Below are positions 15,847-26,742 of a stretch of DNA of 64,000 bases, one piece after another. Position 1 is the stretch's first letter; each line of letters starts with the position of its first letter. Below the pieces are notes generated by a model that did not search any database, was not told the origin of the DNA, and worked only from the letters and a program-made list of their open reading frames with translations. The stretch is from an uncultured Clostridiaceae bacterium (GTDB lineage Bacteria > Bacillota > Clostridia > Clostridiales > Clostridiaceae), in assembly GCA_946405135.1 (NCBI GenBank), contig CAMJGD010000017.1, forward strand, positions 1 through 64,000, in the 5' to 3' direction. Both the position numbers and the translations under genes were made by a program.

Positions 15847-17159
15847 GCCTCTGTTTCCCTACTTTCTATCCAACTTCGCAAACATTTTGAAATTTTAGGT
15901 AAATCGTACCAAGTGACTACAAGCAAATTCTTTGTTTTTTCATTGCACACACTATTGTATCCTTCTATGATCGGCTTTTTATCTTCTGCAAAAGTTATAG
16001 TAGCTATTGCCGACTCTGTTTCTGAAAGAATCTTAGCCCTTTGCTTTATTTCATATAACTTAAACTCCGTTCCTTCTATAGAATCAACTGTACTAACTGA
16101 AAAATAATACATCTTGTAATCTTTCATAGCTATAAAATCTATCTCATAATCCTGAACTTTATTATTTCGATTTGTTAAATTCATTACAAAATCATCAACA
16201 ATATTATTATCTTTAAGCAATTTTAGTTCCTTATAAATTACTGTTTCAAACCATCCTCCTGTAAATTCATTAATAATTTGTTCTAACTTTTTTTTACTTA
16301 AAATATTAATATCTTTTAGGTCAACACCTGAGGCTCTTATAAAATCCTCATAGGTTTTATATTCATTTATTAAAGTATTATTTCGTAAAAAGTCATTTAT
16401 AACATCTATAAAACTATCCTGATTCTTCCTAAATATTTTAAAATTATCTTTACCACTTAGTTTGTCATATAAGTATTTTAAATAGCTTATAATTTCATTT
16501 CTTTTGTCCGTATTAGAAACTATGTAGTTAAAAATGTCTTTACTAAATTTACTTTGTAATACGGGTTCTTTTTTGCTATTAAAATTATCATTATATTTAC
16601 CATGAACCTCTAATACATCAATAACACTTAATGGAATAAGACTATTTTTACTGGAGTATTTATATATATTATCTTTTTTCTCATACTTATCATGAATATG
16701 TATTTCACTTCTTTCTCCATCTAAATAGGTTAAATTTATGTTATACTCCATAAAAATTTCTTTAAAAACTCCATAAGAAATACTTGATATTACTTTAGTA
16801 GCTCCTGTGTAATTTAGTTCGATAACTGGCTCCTCCACATTATAACTATCAATTTCTTTTTTAATACTATAAAACGTTTTTTTAACTCTTTCATATACTT
16901 TTTCTGGATCATCATAATCAAATATTTCTATTGCCTCACTTTTAATATCTAGAGATCCATTACTTTCTAAATTTTTATTATTAACAAATTCCTTCAAATT
17001 TTCTGCAATTTTTTTAGTTTCCTTAGTGTGAATTAGGTACACTTTACCTTTACTATTTAACCTGGATACCATAGATATTAGATTTGGCATGATACTTGTA
17101 CCTACTAAATTGACTAAAAAATCTGCTTTAGGTATTAATAAAGACATTAGATTACTCAC
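15843..17159 (-). CDS. Card1/Can2-like CARF protein (DUF1887) with degenerate nuclease motif
   Basis: This 438-residue protein is the first gene of the III-D operon. Residues 1-165 form a CARF domain (FLVNLVGTSIMP; ELNYTGATKVISS at 114-126). Residues about 290-438 match the PD-(D/E)xK-like nuclease domain of DUF1887 proteins such as Card1: GGWFE (301-305), YEIDFIA (D341) and a following strand. In active members that strand usually carries E-x-K or a close variant ending in Lys. Here it reads FSVST, so S354 and S356 occupy the Glu and Lys positions. The plus-strand bases confirm this. Nuclease activity is therefore doubtful, though ligand binding looks intact. The ATG follows AGAGGTG. A probable promoter lies at 17268-17296. 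Confidence 0.88.
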   Translation of the reverse strand: MSNLMSLLIPKADFLVNLVGTSIMPNLISMVSRLNSKGKVYLIHTKETKKIAENLKEFVNNKNLESNGSLDIKSEAIEIFDYDDPEKVYERVKKTFYSIKKEIDSYNVEEPVIELNYTGATKVISSISYGVFKEIFMEYNINLTYLDGERSEIHIHDKYEKKDNIYKYSSKNSLIPLSVIDVLEVHGKYNDNFNSKKEPVLQSKFSKDIFNYIVSNTDKRNEIISYLKYLYDKLSGKDNFKIFRKNQDSFIDVINDFLRNNTLINEYKTYEDFIRASGVDLKDINILSKKKLEQIINEFTGGWFETVIYKELKLLKDNNIVDDFVMNLTNRNNKVQDYEIDFIAMKDYKMYYFSVSTVDSIEGTEFKLYEIKQRAKILSETESAIATITFAEDKKPIIEGYNSVCNEKTKNLLVVTWYDLPKISKCLRSWIESRETEA

Positions 17160-17267
17160 CTCTTTTATGTAATTTTCATACTAAAAAGTAGAATTTAAAT
17201 ATCCACTTATTTCTTACATTTTTATTAGTTTGTTTGCTAATATGTTATATTTTGTCTTAATATAGTT

Positions 17268-17296
17268 ATTCTACAAGTTTTAGTGTATTCCTGCAA
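17268..17296 (-). promoter_or_regulatory. Probable vegetative promoter of the type III-D operon
   Basis: On the minus strand TTGCAG (complement of 17291-17296) and TAGAAT (complement of 17268-17273) are separated by exactly 17 bp, about 110 bp upstream of the first CARF gene. This is the best sigma-A-type match in the gap. Confidence 0.5.
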
Positions 17297-17379
17297 ATAG
17301 TTGTAGTTTTCTATTACTTAATATTTTATTTAAATGAGCAAGGGTTTCTATTAAAAACTATTTGAATTCATAATTGTCT

Positions 17380-17428
17380 TTACAATATAAAAAGACCAGC
17401 TTCAACACTGATCTCCTTATATTGTAAT
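17380..17428 (-). terminator. Long hairpin after the DUF3800-like gene
   Basis: TTACAATATAA and TTATATTGTAA form a perfect 11-bp outer stem. Inner bases (AGATCAG with CTGGTCT) pair again around a TGTTGAAG loop. It follows the stop of the upstream gene and precedes the III-D promoter, so it probably separates the two transcription units. The usual terminal T-run is weak. Confidence 0.5.
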
Positions 17429-17448
17429 TAAATACTCTAATTTTATTT

Positions 17449-19569
17449 TTAATAATTAATATTTTTTGATAAATTTAAAAGAAGTGTAGCTTTTAAATTT
17501 TCATCCTTAGTTTTTTCTATTTCTATAACTGTAGATTCCCAGGATTTAAAATAATTATTTATCTCATAGCCTTCTGTATCTTTCATAAACTCTTTATATT
17601 TTATAACAAACTCTTTTGTAGATTTTTTGTATTCATCTAAATAATTTGAACTATTTAATTTAAGTAATGCTGCTTTTTCTGACATTATTCCTAAACCAAT
17701 TCCTCTCATGGTAAAACATCTCTGATTTTTATTACAAATCTTATTAGAACTATTATAATAATCTATAGCTGCATTAATCGAATTATTATTAATATAAAAT
17801 CTTCCAATATTCCACAGTATCACTTCATAAGGATGGCTATAATCGTTAACTAAATTTTGTAAATTACTCTTTGAAAAATTTACAAACAGATTGCTTGAAT
17901 TAAATGAATTAAAAAGTAATTTAGAAATATCATTATTGCTTAAACTTGCTTTTCCTATAATCCTACTAATATGCATAATATGAAAAATATTGTATTTTAT
18001 TTCTTCTAGCTTTTTAAATAAATCCTTATAACTATTAATAGATTTCTTATCATTTCCTAAACTATCTATTATATAATCTAAAGCTTCTTTATAGTTTCCA
18101 CTTTCGCATTCAATCTGGCTTCTATACTGTAATTGCTGACTTTTATCTGATTCCATTGTAAACCAATTTATAGCATTTTCTGAATCTTCCCTTGCTTTAT
18201 TTTCTTGAGATTTATCTTTATTTATTAAAAAAGTCCTAGCTTGCAATCTAGTACCATAAGCTTTTCCTAACATATCTGACTTTATTTCTTTAGTTATTTT
18301 ACCATTTATATCGGGATCATTTATTAAATCTAGTATACCTTTGAGAGGAGCAATAATCAGACTAGACGTTTCAATAGCTTGTTCATATTTAAATATATTA
18401 CTTTCATAAATTGCTTTTCTAATTATTACCCTAAAATAAGATTCTAAATTTTCTACCCTGAAATTTAAATCTTTAATAATATTCATACATCTATTGATTT
18501 GTTCTTCTTCCAATGCATTATCTCCACTGTGATTTGCTATTTCTAATATTAATAACTCTACATTAAGTAAAAACTCTTTAACTTCTGATCTTGTAATATC
18601 AAGTTTTTCTTTCATATTTTCTCTAATATATATTAATAAGTTTAAATTTTTTTCATTATTTCTATTATATTTTATCATTAACTCTAACTTACTTAAAAAC
18701 TCTATAAATTGGAAATGAACATATTTACTATCAAGAAGATCAATTTGTTTTAATATATTGTCTAAATATTTGTTTTTAAGTTCTTCCCTTTCCTTATCAT
18801 TACTAGTAAATACCTCTAAGAAAGCTTGACTTATATTTCCTTCTTCATATAGTCTTTTAACATTTTGTTCTGAAGTCCTTTCAAAAACATAAAAAATATA
18901 TTCTGAATTATATAATTCATCAATTTTTTTTCTTTGCTCATGATTAAACTTACTACTATTTCTTGTTAAATAAACATTACATATTATATCTGCTAAATTT
19001 ACTTTTCTTTCTTCTTTATTTGTATCAGACTTATTAGCTCTTAGGTACTTAAGGTTATATTTTAATTTACTTGAGTTCTTTGGTATAGCATTTTTAGTAA
19101 ATTCAATTTCAATTTTTTCTTTTATTCTCTCATAGTATGAATTTTTATCTATAATGCCGATATTTCCTTCGCCTACAAGCTTTCTTGAAGCATATATTAT
19201 GTTTATATCAATACTTCCATACTGTAAAAGTAACTTTTTAATCAATTTTACAATTCCTTCGCATAACACATTTAAATATGTAATATTGTTATCTAATATA
19301 TTTACCTTCTTATCATTTTGGAATATTATAAATTCCATTCTTCTACTCTTTGCTTTTTCAAGTATTGGAACAAGAATATTTCCTGCATCTTTTTTCTCTA
19401 ACTCATTTGCATGTATCTTGCCTTCAAATAAATTCTCAGCATTAGTCTTAAGGATATCTAAATCAACTAATACTCCTCCTACCAATGAGCCCTCCATATA
19501 CTCTTTATTTTTATACTTTTCATCTTCAAATTCTCCACTTTCATCTAGCCAAAGTTCGAATTTTTTCAT
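17449..19569 (-). CDS. DUF3800-like protein with long helical-repeat C-terminus
   Basis: This is a 706-residue protein. The ATG at 19569 has AGAGGGA nine bases upstream and gives an N-terminus (KKFELWLDESGEF) typical of DUF3800. The longer frame from 19623 is less likely. The first about 235 residues carry the DUF3800 features: D9-E10-S11-G12, a HANELEKKD segment near 53, and VNLADII (D194) near the domain end. DUF3800 has an RNase H-like fold and is thought to include nucleases. Residues 240-700 are continuous helix pairs resembling TPR repeats. It stands between the array 2 distal end and the III-D operon, in the same direction, but has its own terminator. A role as an immune accessory is inference. 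Confidence 0.75.
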   Translation of the reverse strand: MKKFELWLDESGEFEDEKYKNKEYMEGSLVGGVLVDLDILKTNAENLFEGKIHANELEKKDAGNILVPILEKAKSRRMEFIIFQNDKKVNILDNNITYLNVLCEGIVKLIKKLLLQYGSIDINIIYASRKLVGEGNIGIIDKNSYYERIKEKIEIEFTKNAIPKNSSKLKYNLKYLRANKSDTNKEERKVNLADIICNVYLTRNSSKFNHEQRKKIDELYNSEYIFYVFERTSEQNVKRLYEEGNISQAFLEVFTSNDKEREELKNKYLDNILKQIDLLDSKYVHFQFIEFLSKLELMIKYNRNNEKNLNLLIYIRENMKEKLDITRSEVKEFLLNVELLILEIANHSGDNALEEEQINRCMNIIKDLNFRVENLESYFRVIIRKAIYESNIFKYEQAIETSSLIIAPLKGILDLINDPDINGKITKEIKSDMLGKAYGTRLQARTFLINKDKSQENKAREDSENAINWFTMESDKSQQLQYRSQIECESGNYKEALDYIIDSLGNDKKSINSYKDLFKKLEEIKYNIFHIMHISRIIGKASLSNNDISKLLFNSFNSSNLFVNFSKSNLQNLVNDYSHPYEVILWNIGRFYINNNSINAAIDYYNSSNKICNKNQRCFTMRGIGLGIMSEKAALLKLNSSNYLDEYKKSTKEFVIKYKEFMKDTEGYEINNYFKSWESTVIEIEKTKDENLKATLLLNLSKNINY

Positions 19570-19737
19570 TATACCATCCCTCTCTAAGTAAAAACTTTTT
19601 ACAGCATATAGTTTATGATTCAATAAAATTTCCTTATTTTATTCTATTTTTTATTAAGAATTATAAATACCCTAACTCTATTTTTAGCACTCCAAAATAT
19701 ATTGCATTTAGCTTTAATAATACAAAATCTTTATTAT

Positions 19738-22700
19738 GTTTCAATCCCTCATAGGTATTCTAAAAACTGTCATAAACCCTACAATTCCTTGTAATGCTAA
19801 CTTGTTTCAATCCCTCATAGGTATTCTAAAAACTACTTCTCCAAGGAATATTAAATCATCTATTGCAGTGTTTCAATCCCTCATAGGTATTCTAAAAACC
19901 TTTGATTGTTTATTTTGATTATTCGTCTGGTAGTTGTTTCAATCCCTCATAGGTATTCTAAAAACGACGAAACTAGAAAGTAATAACAGGCTTTCTAGTC
20001 GCGTTTCAATCCCTCATAGGTATTCTAAAAACTAGAAGTAGAACAGGACTTTTTAAGTTCAATACTAAGTTTCAATCCCTCATAGGTATTCTAAAAACAT
20101 ACTAGAAACTATTATAGCTAAGCAGAGAAATGGGTTTCAATCCCTCATAGGTATTCTAAAAATTCCTTGTCCTCTGCAATATCTTTTATAAGTTCTAAGT
20201 TTCAATCCCTCATATGTATTCTAAAAATATGTTTTTTCAATATCTTTCTTAATCTGATTAACATGTTTCAATCCCTCATAGGTATTCTAAAAACGAAAGC
20301 GGAAATTTAAAAAGAAAATAATATACTAAAGTTTCAATCCCTCATAGGTATTCTAAAAACTTATTTAGAAAGGAGTTTTGAAATGGATAAATACCTTAGT
20401 TTCAATCCCTCATAGGTATTCTAAAAACAAGTAATTATTAATTTCTATCTGTTATAAGCTTCTATGTTTCAATCCCTCATAGGTATTCTAAAAACCTAAA
20501 TGCAGAACTTATTGTTATATGCTAATAATAGTTTCAATCCCTCATAGGTATTCTAAAAACTTTCTTGTGGATGTGTTGATGAATCATCTGAAGAAGTTTC
20601 AATCCCTCATAGGTATTCTAAAAACAAACAGGATTTATTACTAGTGTTGCTTTGTGTCCAAAGTTTCAATCCCTCATAGGTATTCTAAAAACAAAGTGTC
20701 TTTTGCTTGCAGATTATTTGCGTTAACAGTTTCAATCCCTCATAGGTATTCTAAAAACCATTATTCCTATATTAAAATCAAATGGAATTCCTTAGTTTCA
20801 ATCCCTCATAGGTATTCTAAAAACGTAAATTAAAAAATATTAGGAGTGATTAAGAGTGAAGTTTCAATCCCTCATAGGTATTCTAAAAACTGAAAGAGAT
20901 ATAAAATTCTTAGACGTATATTTCAGAGTTTCAATCCCTCATAGGTATTCTAAAAACAAAATAGGCAATGTATGGGTAGAAGGTTTTAACATGTTTCAAT
21001 CCCTCATAGGTATTCTAAAAACACAGAGCTTACTGGAAATCTAGTAATAGAAAATGAGTTTCAATCCCTCATAGGTATTCTAAAAACGAAACTTAATCCT
21101 TTCTTGAATGAGGCATATTTAGTGTTTCAATCCCTCATAGGTATTCTAAAAACGCAAGAAGTTTATGAACTCCAAATATATTTATTCTAGTTTCAATCCC
21201 TCATAGGTATTCTAAAAACAATAAAGGCAATGTTTGATGAAATATTTAATGAATGTTTCAATCCCTCATAGGTATTCTAAAAACATAACTGGACGTGAGG
21301 TGAATGGCAAAAAGAGATATTAGTTTCAATCCCTCATAGGTATTCTAAAAACTTAGTTTTATATTCTTTAACTTTATCTTGAAGATTTTGTTTCAATCCC
21401 TCATAGGTATTCTAAAAACTAAATAAAGAGGAGTTGTTTATAAATGTTAAATAAGTTTCAATCCCTCATAGGTATTCTAAAAACGAACAATTAGTAGAAT
21501 TCATAGAGAAGAATAGGTTCAGTTTCAATCCCTCATAGGTATTCTAAAAACTATTACCTTTATAGCAAAGAACAAAATGGTTAACCGTTTCAATCCCTCA
21601 TAGGTATTCTAAAAACAACAAAAGAAGAACTAATGTTATTAGATTTAGACTGGTTTCAATCCCTCATAGGTATTCTAAAAACCGGTGATGGATTAAAACA
21701 GTATAAAGATATACTAATGTTTCAATCCCTCATAGGTATTCTAAAAACATGCAAGTAGTTTATAACTTATTATATAGTTAGAATTAGTTTCAATCCCTCA
21801 TAGGTATTCTAAAAACGTGCAATATGAATGAAGAATTATGTTTAGAAAAGCGTTTCAATCCCTCATAGGTATTCTAAAAACACCTCGCTTCGGTGAACAA
21901 GCCTTTACTCGTATGGAGTTTCAATCCCTCATAGGTATTCTAAAAACTTTTGTGGCTCAATCTTTCTTCTTTAATTCTTTCTCCGTTTCAATCCCTCATA
22001 GGTATTCTAAAAACGTAAATATGACTCATGCTTACAAGGAAAAAAGATTTGTTTCAATCCCTCATAGGTATTCTAAAAACATATACATATAAACATCTCC
22101 TTTTTGTAATAAAAAAGTTTCAATCCCTCATAGGTATTCTAAAAACTAAAATGATTGGATATAGTGAGGTTCAACAAAAAAGTTTCAATCCCTCATAGGT
22201 ATTCTAAAAACAAAACATATCAGAAAAAGACACATATTACACAATAGAGTTTCAATCCCTCATAGGTATTCTAAAAACACAGCACTTTGGTGGCTCTACG
22301 GCTTCTACAGTGAAGTTTCAATCCCTCATAGGTATTCTAAAAACGTGATTTTGATATTAAGTGTAACAAAATGAAGATGGGTTTCAATCCCTCATAGGTA
22401 TTCTAAAAACGTAAGAGTGTGTTCTTACTCTAAAGCCCATCCAAAAAAGTTTCAATCCCTCATAGGTATTCTAAAAACTTGTTCTGCTATTTGTGTATTT
22501 AGCAACTTACCCTCGTTTCAATCCCTCATAGGTATTCTAAAAACACCTCTAATCTAGTTTTTATTTTTTGCATTTCCATCGTTTCAATCCCTCATAGGTA
22601 TTCTAAAAACGTAGCTTTTTTTAAAGCCATCATAGCCGTTTCGCCATGTTTCAATCCCTCATAGGTATTCTAAAAACTATTTTCAAAATCGTCTATAACG

Positions 22701-25700
22701 TCCGCTGTAAGTAGTTTCAATCCCTCATAGGTATTCTAAAAACTAAAATAGCAGTCCACGCATCTATAACAATACTTCGTTTCAATCCCTCATAGGTATT
22801 CTAAAAACTGTGTTTGGTTGTTATGCTGTTTTTTGTTGAGGCAAGTTTCAATCCCTCATAGGTATTCTAAAAACGAGGTTAAAACCAATATTTTGGGTTC
22901 TATAATCAAGTTTCAATCCCTCATAGGTATTCTAAAAACTTGGCATTTCGGACAGACATCTACCCATCCATCTTTGTTTCAATCCCTCATAGGTATTCTA
23001 AAAACCCTATCACAGTTGGTTACTTAGCTCAAAAAAAAGCGTTTCAATCCCTCATAGGTATTCTAAAAACCAAGAATTTATTAGTTATCAAGTTAATGAT
23101 GATTTCAGTTTCAATCCCTCATAGGTATTCTAAAAACTTCTTCAGCATTTTTTATTAAATCATCTATAATCAGTTTCAATCCCTCATAGGTATTCTAAAA
23201 ACGTGTTCTTCTACTGCCTCTATATTTATATCTGGTGAGTTTCAATCCCTCATAGGTATTCTAAAAACAATTGCTTTTGCCTTAAAGCACCATTAACTCT
23301 TCTAGTTTCAATCCCTCATAGGTATTCTAAAAACGCTTCTTTTAGGCTTACCATATTTTCTGTATCCTTAGTTTCAATCCCTCATAGGTATTCTAAAAAC
23401 TTACTCATTATTATTTTCACCTTCCTTCCTTCACAAGTTTCAATCCCTCATAGGTATTCTAAAAACTCTCCAGTTCTTCGTATGGATTTAAGTCAAAATA
23501 CCCATGTTTCAATCCCTCATAGGTATTCTAAAAACAAATCTCTCACAAAGCGTTCCATAGGTGCATGTTTAGTTTCAATCCCTCATAGGTATTCTAAAAA
23601 CCTTACTCCTGGACCTGTTCTTTATATTGCGTCTTTGTTTCAATCCCTCATAGGTATTCTAAAAACCGGACTATTAATTTCTATTTCTAGAACCTTCCTT
23701 GAGTTTCAATCCCTCATAGGTATTCTAAAAACTTACTCATTATTATTTTCACCTTCCTTCCTTCACAAGTTTCAATCCCTCATAGGTATTCTAAAAACAT
23801 GAACTAATCTTCTTCTACTCCAATCTCATCTGAGTTTCAATCCCTCATAGGTATTCTAAAAACCTACCGATGCGGAGATAGCCTGGTAAAGTCCTTCATT
23901 GTTTCAATCCCTCATAGGTATTCTAAAAACCTGCTACTTTTCTAGTTTTCTCAAATCCTTTTTCCTGTTTCAATCCCTCATAGGTATTCTAAAAACGTGC
24001 TTTGCATTATTACAAACTCATCAGCACGAGTAGTTTCAATCCCTCATAGGTATTCTAAAAACAGACTTTGTATAATATAGAATATTCCACAAATGAGTGT
24101 TTCAATCCCTCATAGGTATTCTAAAAACCTTATTATTACCCCAGGCTGGCTTTTAGTCTGATGTTTCAATCCCTCATAGGTATTCTAAAAACTTAAATCT
24201 ATAAAAGGGGTATCTCCTACGCCTTTCAGTTTCAATCCCTCATAGGTATTCTAAAAACCAATTAAAGCATGTTTAACAGTTGATTAACTGAATTTGTTTC
24301 AATCCCTCATAGGTATTCTAAAAACTTAGCAATCAATATGAAACTGAAGATGGGGAAATAGGTTTCAATCCCTCATAGGTATTCTAAAAACTAAGAGCTG
24401 AAGAAGTACCTAAATTCTCCGCAGACTAGTTTCAATCCCTCATAGGTATTCTAAAAACATGACAATATATAAGTGTTTTTCTTTCTTTGGTTGAAGTTTC
24501 AATCCCTCATAGGTATTCTAAAAACTAGCGTTTACGCTCGATACCTATAGCCATGTTAATATGTTTCAATCCCTCATAGGTATTCTAAAAACACTCTGCC
24601 GGCTTGTTTGATACTATAGCTCCATCTACGTTTCAATCCCTCATAGGTATTCTAAAAACAATTTATTTTATTCATTATTTCTTATCCTCCTCACAGGTTT
24701 CAATCCCTCATAGGTATTCTAAAAACTTTAAACGGTTCACCATCAATTCCTGGAATATCCACAGTTTCAATCCCTCATAGGTATTCTAAAAACGCTGAAT
24801 TCCTTAATGATTTAAAACTATACAAAGTTGTGTTTCAATCCCTCATAGGTATTCTAAAAACTATAGTGCCCTTTTCAATTTGTGTGATAGTTTCTGCGTT
24901 TCAATCCCTCATAGGTATTCTAAAAACTAAACCAATCCCAATGCTTTTGTAGCACTGTTTCGTTGGTTTCAATCCCTCATAGGTATTCTAAAAACATTAA
25001 AAACTCCAGCACAAGCACAATTTAGAGAGATGTTTCAATCCCTCATAGGTATTCTAAAAACGAGTTTATCATCAAATTTATAGTCTAATATCTCTAGTTT
25101 CAATCCCTCATAGGTATTCTAAAAACACTGTGCAGCGGTTGATGGGAGCATATACAGATACTTGTTTCAATCCCTCATAGGTATTCTAAAAACAGGTTTC
25201 CTTCCTTTAGGTGTTCTTGCTCTTCTGGAGTTTCAATCCCTCATAGGTATTCTAAAAACATTTTCCTTTACTTCTTCCATCTCTATTTGTCCAATGTTTC
25301 AATCCCTCATAGGTATTCTAAAAACTCACTTTCATAGATTTCCTTTCCATTCTTATCATTGTTTCAATCCCTCATAGGTATTCTAAAAACCTCCCCTAGT
25401 ATGTAATATACAACTCAAATTATACAGTTTCAATCCCTCATAGGTATTCTAAAAACTTGAAAGGTTTAGAGTATCTTAATGAGAATTCATGTTTCAATCC
25501 CTCATAGGTATTCTAAAAACCAAATACTACTTTGCCATTTTCATCTTTATATTGGGTTTCAATCCCTCATAGGTATTCTAAAAACTTTCAACCTTGCCAG
25601 CTCCGCCCAGTCTTTTCTACCTAGTTTCAATCCCTCATAGGTATTCTAAAAACAAAGAAAAATAGTGTAGATGAGTTGGCAGCAAGCATGTTTCAATCCC

Positions 25701-26250
25701 TCATAGGTATTCTAAAAACGTTTTGAGGGGGTATAGCATGCAAATTAAATCAAGGTTTCAATCCCTCATAGGTATTCTAAAAACCTACAAAGGACTTATA
25801 TGAATTACCACAAAGTGTAGGTTTCAATCCCTCATAGGTATTCTAAAAACATAGAAGTTCATGGAAGAAATATTAGATACAATCCTTGTTTCAATCCCTC
25901 ATAGGTATTCTAAAAACTGATATAGATTTACTAAATGAAACTGTTGAAATAAGGTTTCAATCCCTCATAGGTATTCTAAAAACTTACTTTCTATCTCTGC
26001 CAGGTTAACTTCATTTTCAGTTTCAATCCCTCATAGGTATTCTAAAAACATGGGAGCATATACAGATACTTTAAGCCCTAATAGCTGTTTCAATCCCTCA
26101 TAGGTATTCTAAAAACTTACATATATAAATATATATTTATATTTTCCATATGAGTTTCAATCCCTCATAGGTATTCTAAAAACAAAGAGACATGGACCAA
26201 ATACAAAGGTATATAGATGAGTTTCAATCCCTCATAGGTATTCTAAAAAC
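19738..26250 (-). CRISPR. CRISPR array 2: 99 repeats, 98 spacers
   Basis: I counted 99 repeats of 30 bp. In crRNA sense the repeat begins GTTTTTAGAATACC and ends GGGATTGAAAC, a type I-B-style repeat with handle ATTGAAAC. Spacers are about 34-39 bp. The leader (26251-26395) is on the right, next to cas2, so the array reads leftwards. Repeats 7 and 8 (20134, 20199) are degenerate: both end AAAAAT on the plus strand instead of AAAAAC, and repeat 8 has CATATGTATT. One spacer occurs twice with identical ends (23401-23436, 23733-23768). Two spacers overlap on one target (25194-25229 and 26050-26086). Three are nearly identical to spacers in array 3. Confidence 0.98.
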
Positions 26251-26395
26251 CCCGTTAGATATAGAATACTACAGCCTTTCCATTTATGTCAACAGATGTA
26301 AATGGAAAGGCTGTGTGTGGTAAGGTGCTTTGTTAAGCCATTGATATTTTCGTCGATGTCCAGTGTTTTTTGCACTATCTGGGGTAGACGAAACA
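26251..26395 (-). promoter_or_regulatory. Leader of CRISPR array 2
   Basis: It is nearly identical to the array 1 leader from TTAGATATAG through the CCAGTGTTTTTTGCACTAT block. It contains the same 16-bp inverted repeat (26271-26286 with 26299-26314). It diverges at the outer end (CTGGGGTAGACGAAAC), where the 9-bp outer inverted repeat is partly lost. It lies between cas2 and repeat 99. Confidence 0.9.
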
Positions 26396-26477
26396 TAAAG
26401 CCTAGTGCTTTTATTTTTAGTTACAGTATTATTAGTAAATTTATTATAGTATTTTGCACTTAAATATAGAATTTTAA

Positions 26478-26741
26478 TTAAAGAAATATATCTTCTTTAT
26501 TTTTAGTTAATCCGATGACTTCTCTTTTAGAATACTTTGTGTTAGCTAAACTGTATACTATTATGGAATCTTCAGAAGGTTCCATAATGGCTTTAAGTTC
26601 ATAGGAAAGCTTTTTTAAGTTTCCCTCTGAGACTTCTCCTTCAAATACTGAATTTTGAACCCAGGTTAAATATTTTCTGCAGGTTTTTAAGGCCTTTCCT
26701 ACCCTTTTTTCTCCAAAATCATAAACAAGTATTACAAACAT
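26478..26741 (-). CDS. cas2: Cas2 (type I-B)
   Basis: This 87-residue protein has the Cas2 ferredoxin-like fold signatures: MFVILVYDFGEKRVGKALK with the conserved Asp in YDF, then RKYLTWVQNSVFEGEV. It forms the central dimer of the Cas1-Cas2 spacer integration complex. It is the last gene of the I-B operon; cas1 ends one base before its ATG, so translation is coupled. The array 2 leader starts about 80 bp beyond its stop. Length is normal. Confidence 0.97.
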   Translation of the reverse strand: MFVILVYDFGEKRVGKALKTCRKYLTWVQNSVFEGEVSEGNLKKLSYELKAIMEPSEDSIIVYSLANTKYSKREVIGLTKNKEDIFL

Positions 26742-26742
26742 G

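Noticed and set aside
20361..20398. Spacer containing AGGAG and ATGGATAAATAC, resembling the start of the methyltransferase gene at 41915
   Set aside because: Only 12 bases match, around a ribosome site and a common codon string. This is far too short for self-targeting; the spacer more likely comes from a phage gene start.
23401..23768. Segmental duplication of array 2 as the cause of the identical spacers at 23401 and 23733
   Set aside because: The neighbouring spacers on both sides differ, so a simple block duplication is not supported; two captures of the same site fit better.
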